From NCBI GenBank assembly GCA_948470475.1, contig OX419341.1, positions 29,400,900 through 29,464,899 on the forward strand: a stretch of DNA of 64,000 nt. The letters are read 5' to 3'. Shown in pieces: positions 57,801 through 64,000 of this stretch. The translations under genes were made by a program, and so were the position numbers. How positions within the stretch are numbered: position 1 is the first letter of the stretch; the number at the start of each line of letters is the position of its first letter. The notes below the pieces were generated by a model, which saw only the letters and a program-made list of their open reading frames with translations, ran no database searches and was not told where the DNA came from. The stretch comes from Galaxea fascicularis (Eukaryota > Cnidaria > Anthozoa > Scleractinia > Euphylliidae).

Positions 57801-59752
57801 GCACGCAAATCTTGGTTATGAAGAAAATACAATACATATGTAAATACAACAATGAAAAAAGATGTGATTCAGTTCGTATTTAACCTTACATTGAACATAA
57901 ACGAAGATTGGGGTGTTAGACTCTCAACAAGTTTTATCAACGACTTCCGTGTTTGTGTTTGTGTGGTATGTGTGCACCAAGCTCATTTTTGTGACAGTCA
58001 TCCATGGTAATTTCTTGAAAAAATTCTCTTTTAGGATAACGAGAAAAAAACACCTGATTGGTTTACTCAGGTATGGGATTTTTATTTCCTATTTTCCTTA
58101 AAAAATAATTTTCATAGATGGTTTGAACCCCCGAGTCATGTCATAACTAAGTGGAGTATTTTTGTCACGAAGTTAACCCCAAGAGCACGATGGCTCATCG
58201 AGAGGGCTTACTTCGAAAGTTACTTGCATTCATTAACGGGTAAAGGAACTCAAAACAAAAACAACAGTACAACCAAATGATTGATAAAAGTTACAAGGAA
58301 AAGATAAATAGAAATGCCGAAAGGTGCGCGGCAGATTTCAACTGAAAATTTTGAACATGAGAAAACAATGCGTTAGTTTGATCACAAGATAAAGACGGTG
58401 TACAAACCATACATGAATGCCGAGATTTTGGCAGAATCAGACATAGTTTGCCACCTTTCAGCAAAAAGGGTTGCAGCACAGATAGCATTTCAAATCTTTA
58501 CCAGCAATCTTTACCAGCAATAAAAAAAATAAAAATTCAAAGCACAAGCATTTAGCCGTAATGCAGCAGAACGGCGAAAATATCACAGGTAATCAAAACA
58601 TCACCTCTGATATTTTCGCCATTCTGCTGTTTAATGAAACTGGAAAAGCTTGTCTTTATCAGGGAAAGATTTCAACGTAAATGAAATATCGCTATTGCGT
58701 AGCTAAAAGAGATTTTTTTTAGTGTCGCAAAACTACGATGCCACGAACTAAAATTTTCGTCCTCCGATGCGGCAGTTCACAGTACACAGGCTCGGTAACT
58801 GGAAATTAGAAATCCCAAAAGAGAACAATTACCGCGATCCTGTCCCATGTCAAACAAGCCTGAATTAGCTTTCGTTATCCAGGTTTTCATGAGGTCCTGG
58901 TGACGGCTGTAGCTACACAACATACGTGCGAACTTCACTTTTCTTGTGATTTCTTCACGCGTCTCATTATGTCATGTTGATTTTCAGGTGTTGGAGCGTC
59001 GAAAGGAAGCCTATGGTTACTCTCAGCACGCACGAGGAACTCACTTTTCGCGCGAAAGTCTTGACGAGATGAACAGAGAACAAGCCGAACGCGCGAGTTC
59101 TCGCTCCGAGTCGCAGCGTTCTCATTCCCCTACCGAAGAGAGGAGCCGAGGCCGAGAAGTGAAATCTCGATCACGAGTGAGGAGCGCCTCGCCACCACGA
59201 AGACGTGAGGTTTGGACCGATGTTCGCCCAAGCTATCAGAGGCAATCCGACCACAGACGAGGGAGTTCAGGAACAGAGGCAACCTCCGACGATGACGAAA
59301 TGGTTCTTGAACGAGGTCGATCCCCGACCCCAGAGCTTCGGGATACGAGACAATCACGACGACACCACCTGGATGTGACAACGGATATGTTGAGTGATAG
59401 CTTTGAGAAATCGCTGTCGATTTCCAAGAAGATGAAAAAGCCATCTGTCCATGGTCATCGTGACGGTTCTGCCCCTCCACCAAAGGAAGAAAAAGCTGTA
59501 AGGCCAACCAGTCCTGCCTCAAGCATTGGGTTAGGAGCTGATGCAGCATCCTTTACACCTTCACGCAAGGCGCAGGAAAAACCCCCTCCGAATCCACCTG
59601 ATACCAGTCCGGTAGCTGATGAAGTGCTTAGAGATGATGACGTGCTCTCGGTATCAGCCATGTCAAGTCGAGCATCTGTCGCTTCCGAGACGCTTGAACG
59701 GGCAAGAAAACGGAGAGACGAGTTTTGGAAAAGAGAAAACGCCTCAAGATAG
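52717..59752 (+). CDS. MDM1: MDM1 nuclear/centriolar protein orthologue, seven coding exons
   Basis: MDM1 binds microtubules, localises to centrioles and restrains centriole duplication. Exons: 52717-52737, 53192-53503, 53920-54175, 55455-55575, 56374-56485, 58035-58070, 58988-59752. They total 1,623 nt, in frame throughout, for 540 residues (recalled human MDM1 about 714). Diagnostic matches: GLQSSQLGTIHEP with KRIVPY in exon 2; the family's short [S/T]EY-type repeats (SEYYSRY, STYKGDF, NTEYTSHY); KFKYVNGLWIE in exon 5; ARGTHFSRESLDEM at the start of exon 7; DVLSVSAMSSRASVAS and RARKRRDEFW at the C-terminus. The rest is Ser/Arg/Pro-rich. In exon 4 the acceptor at 55454 is needed, because the upstream AG at 55423 leads to a stop. 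Exon 1 encodes only seven residues and exon 6 twelve. Confidence 0.88.
54236..55285. repeat. Outer foldback element in MDM1 intron 3
   Basis: The left end TATGGTGTTCCATCCCTGCC with CACTCAACATCTATCTTTAG is inverted at 55205-55285. Within lie at least two more inverted pairs: the palindrome at 54722-54893 and GCGCGGACTCCTCATG / CATGAGGAGTCCACG (55036-55052 and 55167-55182). Confidence 0.75.
54722..54893. repeat. Long near-perfect palindrome, about 80-bp arms
   Basis: TTTGCCTTTGTCACACGGCG through GGGAGACCAAAAAAGC and CCACGCCAAGCCTCG is mirrored almost base for base, with a short centre near 54805. Nested inside the outer foldback. Confidence 0.85.
55619..55865. repeat. Foldback element in MDM1 intron 4
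   Basis: Arms of about 105 bases: TGATTCCTTGCCAAATGCTG at the left, inverted at the right as CAGCATTTGGCAAGGAATTG, with a near-identical AAAAAATAGGGAA pair towards the centre. Confidence 0.8.
56536..57345 (-). mobile_element. Penelope-like element 3' end with inverted termini
   Basis: The minus strand at 56959-57225 encodes VRLTEHKRATRNGDLNNNIV, EHHLQTNHRIDWDSAECVTY and IVLESWFPNLEQTPLNRC, the GIY-YIG endonuclease end of Penelope-like retroelements. GTACGATCGTCCGGGTG and TCGACAACCTGAGCGGAAGT at the left recur inverted at the right (57240-57340). It lies in MDM1 intron 5. Confidence 0.8.
58071..58987. other. MDM1 intron 6
   Basis: At 58117-58162 a stretch (ATGGTTTGAACCC, GTCATGTCATAACTAAGTG) repeats the sequence left of the Penelope-like element at 56536-56570. 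ACGGCGAAAATATCA at 58571 is inverted at 58608 as TGATATTTTCGCC. No coding sequence. Confidence 0.5.
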
Positions 59753-59911
59753 AACTAACAGAGTTACACAAGTCCTTTAGACAGAACTTGTGGAACTGTC
59801 GCAGTTTATGAACAAAGTATCGTCGTACCTTCTTATAATGGCCGGCCTTGGACGAATTTTGGTAAACAATTACAGTCACGCAAAGCAAAGCCAAAGACGA
59901 GCGTTTTCAAA

Positions 59912-59917
59912 ATTAAA
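59912..59917 (+). promoter_or_regulatory. Candidate polyadenylation signal of MDM1
   Basis: ATTAAA, 160 bases after the MDM1 stop codon. It is the first plausible signal downstream. Confidence 0.3.
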
Positions 59918-62370
59918 TTGAAAACTGCTCAATAACAGTGGACAGTTTAGAAAAAAAATATCGTGAAGATTATTCGCCGTCTTGGACAAGCTACTCGACT
60001 AAAAAACATCCAAATAGTTTTAAGGCTGAGGTGCCCAAGAGGAACTAAGTCTGAAAGGTGATTACGTTGGCAGGCACAATTTTGTTCATCCACACTAGAA
60101 GGTTCCAGGAGAGACCAGAGGTTGTCATTATTGATCAACTTAAAGCGTGGTCGACACTGTACCCCCCTTCCCCCCCCCTCCCTGTCTTCTTACCTCCAAA
60201 CCCCTCAAACCCCTATATTGAAAGTAGTGTTGGGGAAAGGTTTCCGCTGATAAAGGTTTCACTGCTCACTACGAAAAATTAAGAAAGAGAAAAGCGTGCC
60301 AGTTCTTAGTTTTGTCGTCTTTTCGTAGCTTTTAAAGGCGTTTCCACTTTCTTGTTTATATACCACGAGTTGTTAGAAGAACAAACGGAACGTTTTGTGT
60401 CTATTAATAGCGTTTTTATCGTCTATTTTGATATTTTCCCGTTTTAGACGTGATTGTGTAAAATATAAGTTTTCATGCATAATCCGGTAGCGCTGTTGTC
60501 ATGTCGTATTGTCATCTTTGATTCATTCACCATAAAAGATAAGTCTACGTAGATCCGTTGAAGGGTCTTTGATTGTCTTTATTGGCCTTACTGAGGATTA
60601 AAGCATTGACTTTCAGATACATGTAAACTGCTTCTTTCTTGGACTAGTCCAAAACACTAGTACAGTAGGATTTCTTACTCATGACAAACGAGGGCACACC
60701 ACTTAATTAGAACTAATCATATTAAGTTTGCCGATGCAACAACCATGAGATTATCTAAGGAGAAAACAAAACTATTAACAAAACGAAGCAATTTTTAAAG
60801 AGCGTTTTCTCGAGAAGATGAAATATAAAAACAAATTAATCCCTTACGCCTAATTGAAATCGATTTCATACAATTAACAACTCACTGAATAAATATTAAG
60901 CTCCACAGTGCATAAAATGAAATGGTGTTTTTTTTTAACCTCAAGTACGATAAAGCTCGTATACCAGTGGTCGCAGGCTAAAAGAAGGGCGAAAATGGAG
61001 CTTTCATCCTCTAACTTCCCGCGTCTTTACCAAGAGAAAACAGGCATCAATGCGACTTCTGCAAGCAAAGAACCCTCTTCGAGGACTTGCAGTGCAGTTG
61101 TGTGTGCTACACAGTGGTACGCTTTCCGTATAGCAAGGCCCAGTTCAAACTCCATACTGCTCTTGCGAAATACGTGCCAGGTGCATGTTTGGCAGCTGTT
61201 CAGTGATTATGGTGGAAACTATGTAATGTTCTCGATTGAGATTCAAGTTTCCTTCGATACCTTAACTGTTTTTTAATATTTTATTGACTCTCAACCGCTT
61301 CTTGAAGCAATGTTACTTCAGCTGGATTGTAGTTATAGCTAAACTATATATGAATTTCTCTAGTCGCAGTGAGTCAAACTCGAAGTGTTTGTTTTGAATC
61401 GGTTATTTTGACTGGAAAATTTTCCACTGGTTCAAACTATGGATGTTAACAATTGATGTTACCAAGGGAATTGTGTAATCCTGCCCCTGTCAAAGTACAG
61501 TAACTCTATAAATCCGTGCGTTCACTTCTGAAAGGACAGAAAACAAAAACGCAAACGTCCAGTGTATTTGACTTTTTTATAAGATGCTTGAGATGATTCA
61601 TTACTTAACCAGGTGTATCTGAATCTTCAACAGCAACATTTAAGATCGAGAAACTGCCACTGATCCAATCCAGTGTTCGGCGTAACAACCGAATTGGACT
61701 ACAAGCTGAAAACTGATGGAAAACCAAAGGCGAAATAGGGAGGTAAATTAGAATCAACGCAATGACGAAGCAACGTTCCGGTTCACTGTAACTTACCGTT
61801 GAAGCTAGATTTAATACTATACTTTTGCACAATATGTAGCAGACAGCATGGCTGCCATATTACCTAAAATGCAAGGCTCACCAGTTGCTCCTGAGTTGCT
61901 CGCATGACGACGACGTTCACAGAAAGTCATCACGGGGTGTATGGCCCACCCGCTCTAAGCACGAGGTTGGTATTCTATGTTTATTCAGATTTCATTGGTA
62001 TGCTGTTCCTTCTCCACTTCATTTTAGAGTGGAGGGAGTTGGAGAAAGTAGGAAAGTGTTACATATGCACATGTTCTACACACACACACACACACACACA
62101 CACTTCAGTGGTCTTATAAATGCACATGCACACCATTCGCGCGTACGTGTAATTTGCATATAAGATTTAGAGACAATCATTGCGAAATATACGATGTATT
62201 TTACTGTTGACTGAGTAACAAAAGATGCACATGCTTGTTTATTTTGGAGAAGCGATAAGTACACGGTGATGTGTGGAAGCGCAGTGCTTTGTTTAAAACA
62301 CCATGATGGAAAACAATCAACGTGGCGAAAGCTGTCACTTGTTCTTGTGTTGAATCTTGAGATATTACTG

Positions 62371-62660
62371 GGCCCGGTTGTTCGAAAGCCGATTAACGCT
62401 AATCAAGATTAAAATTTAATCAAGGAGCTTAATTCTCTATCCCCAAACGTTGCTCATTGCTGATATTCTGCAAAATTTTAGATTAGGGGAAGTCAATCCT
62501 GAAAAACAAAAACCAGCGGAAACAACTTCCATCCAAAAGTTAAAAACTGCAACCAAAGTTTACGCTAATCCTGGAAACGCTTTAAACACCAAATATCACA
62601 GTTATACCAAGGGAAGCCTAAATAAAACATGTATCCCCGGCTTGTCTAAAGCCACTACAT
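62371..62660. repeat. Interspersed repeat, GGCCCGGTTGTTCGAAAGCC end
   Basis: GGCCCGGTTGTTCGAAAGCC followed by GATTAACGCTAATC looks like the terminus of a high-copy element. The right end was not defined. The 77-residue plus frame inside has no family features. Confidence 0.35.
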
Positions 62661-62755
62661 TGGTGTGCGAAAAGTTAATTTAGAATTGAGGATACTTGCA
62701 TTACCAGAAATGACGGACATTTTGCGCCGGCGGTAAAACTGACCAGCTTTTGTAT

Positions 62756-62764
62756 TGCGCATGC
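62756..62764. promoter_or_regulatory. NRF1-like palindrome upstream of the chromodomain gene
   Basis: TGCGCATGC lies 18 bases before the presumed ATG and repeats the motif seen in the neurobeachin/MDM1 promoter. It could be within the 5' leader. Confidence 0.3.
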
Positions 62765-62782
62765 TCATGGGAGTGTACCAAG

Positions 62783-63945
62783 ATGGCGGACCGAGAGAGG
62801 AGAAAACAAAAACCGAGAGATTACAAAGCTCTAAACGTCTTCTCGACAGCGGATATTTATCATGTGTTTAAAAAGAAAGGATATAGGCCCAAATCGAAGA
62901 TTTTTCAAGTAGAGAGACTGCTGTCGAGGCGAAAAAGCGGCAATGTAAGTACTCAATGCTCCTGTTTATTCATTTTATCGTAGATGAATGTTGGAAACAT
63001 TAAGCTTAATTCCCTTGTACAGGAGTATAAGAGTTCGCTTGAAATCAATTTCATTGTGTTTGAATGCTCTTTAGGAATTCTCAATCTTGTTTTGTCTTAT
63101 GTCTAGCTACCTTTTCCTACTATGGATTATTTTCCCCTAGGAGTCCGAGTACCTTGTCAAGTGGAAAGGGTGGCCCATGTCATCGTGTACGTGGGAGCCA
63201 TCCATCCATTTATCTAAAGAGCTTTTAAGGTGAGAGGAGTGTTTACTGCAACAACTCAATTTTCCAGTGGTCGTTATAATAATTATGTAATAAAACAAGG
63301 CCTTCCAGAAGGGCACAGGAATGAATGACTGAATAACTTTATATCAACACATCAAAAAATAGTGTTTAGCATAGAGAAATCCTTCTCCTATTATAGGACA
63401 CCTAAGGAACAATAAAAAAAAATAACTATGTCAAAAATAAAGTTAACAATGTCATTAATGTACTGTGTCACCTTTTTAATGAATCTGTTTTCTGAATTTC
63501 TTTTAGACTTTACAACAAGCCACCAAAACCCTCAGAAAGCGACATTGCTTCAACATCCGATGTTTTCTATCTGGCAGTCAAATCTCTTTTAACATCCAAT
63601 GCGGTCAAAGCGCAGCACACATGCACATTTGTTATGAAGCATGATGTATATCGTTATTTTTATAACAGCAAGGGAACATTGTCAAAGGACTCCAAATATT
63701 CCATGTTGAACTTAAAGGATTTTAACAGGATGACTTTACCTCATTATTGGTGGTACATTTTAGATGTTAATGGCCAGGGAAAGGCTGTTGATTTTCCTTT
63801 GAAGATGAAACCTTACCTTGGAAGCTCACCAAAGCATTTCATTGTGCAGGCAGGGAAACTTACAGAAGCACCAAGAATGCCTCTTGAGATGGTATCTCTC
63901 ACAATTAGTAGAAAAGCATGCAGTAGAGAAAATTTACCCAGCTAA
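62783..63945 (+). CDS. Chromodomain protein with unrecognised C-terminal part
   Basis: Exons 62783-62944, 63141-63229 and 63507-63945 join in frame to 229 residues. ATG 62783 has strong context (AAGATGGCG); an in-frame ATG at 62750 would add only 11 residues in poor context. Residues about 40-84 form a chromodomain, split by the first intron: IFQVERLLSRR, EYLVKWKGW, then CTWEPSIHL. The aromatic cage that binds methyl-lysine in HP1/CBX proteins aligns with F41, W62 and W65, so it looks intact. After KPPKPSESDI comes about 140 residues unlike any family I recognise (LPHYWWYILDVNGQGKAV). A GTATCT donor at 63892 could lead to further exons off the right edge; past it, another frame looks protein-like. 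The true C-terminus is uncertain. Confidence 0.8.
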
Positions 63946-64000
63946 TGATTTATTCAATGCCATTCAAGCAAAACTTTTGATTATTTGTAGATATAGATAG

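Larger units (their letters stand above)
59753..62782. other. Intergenic region, MDM1 to chromodomain gene
   Basis: The MDM1 3' untranslated region, a C-rich tract at 60162-60182, a CA microsatellite at 62080-62102, and a repeat starting GGCCCGGTTGTTCGAAAGCC at 62371. Minus-strand frames around 61030-61170 and 61605-61700 have splice-like borders, but I recognise no protein. Confidence 0.45.

Noticed and set aside
60908..61276. 122-residue plus-strand frame and opposite minus-strand frames with splice-like borders
   Set aside because: No recognisable family on either strand and no neighbouring exons that join convincingly.

Overview
The window is animal nuclear DNA: short coding exons with GT/AG boundaries, AT-rich introns, and many inverted-repeat (MITE or foldback) elements, LINE 3' ends and Penelope-like fragments. 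Gene content, divergence and repeat types suggest an anthozoan cnidarian, most likely a stony coral. That placement is an inference. The gene identities rest on reading exons in frame against remembered family sequences; no search was run.

Layout. (1) 463-4145, plus: the last six coding exons of a SEPT6-group septin whose 5' part lies off the left edge. (2) 5788-52274, minus: a complete neurobeachin/LRBA-family gene in 54 coding exons. They join into 8,193 nt, an exact multiple of three, giving about 2,730 residues in the family order: ConA-like lectin, armadillo-like solenoid, acidic linker, PH, BEACH, WD40. (3) 22038-23117, minus: an intronless 359-residue mab-21-like gene nested inside the 11.3-kb PH-domain intron of (2). 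Vertebrates have the same nesting (MAB21L1 in NBEA, MAB21L2 in LRBA), so the arrangement seems to predate the cnidarian-bilaterian split. Here, however, the nested gene is on the host strand, whereas it is antisense in human. (4) 52717-59752, plus: an MDM1 orthologue in seven coding exons, head-to-head with (2) across 442 bp that looks like a bidirectional promoter. (5) 62783 to the right edge, plus: a chromodomain protein with an intact aromatic cage and an unrecognised C-terminal part.

Introns hold most of the rest: a 39-bp minisatellite with a 390-bp higher-order repeat (36430-37705), several foldback families, nested foldbacks in MDM1 intron 3, a LINE insertion with a perfect 13-bp target-site duplication, two Penelope-like 3' ends, and LINE tails whose stem-loops keep their loop sequence while the stems covary. 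The five genes are not one pathway. The only clear functional coupling suggested by layout is between the neurobeachin gene and its nested mab-21 gene, and between the neurobeachin and MDM1 promoters.
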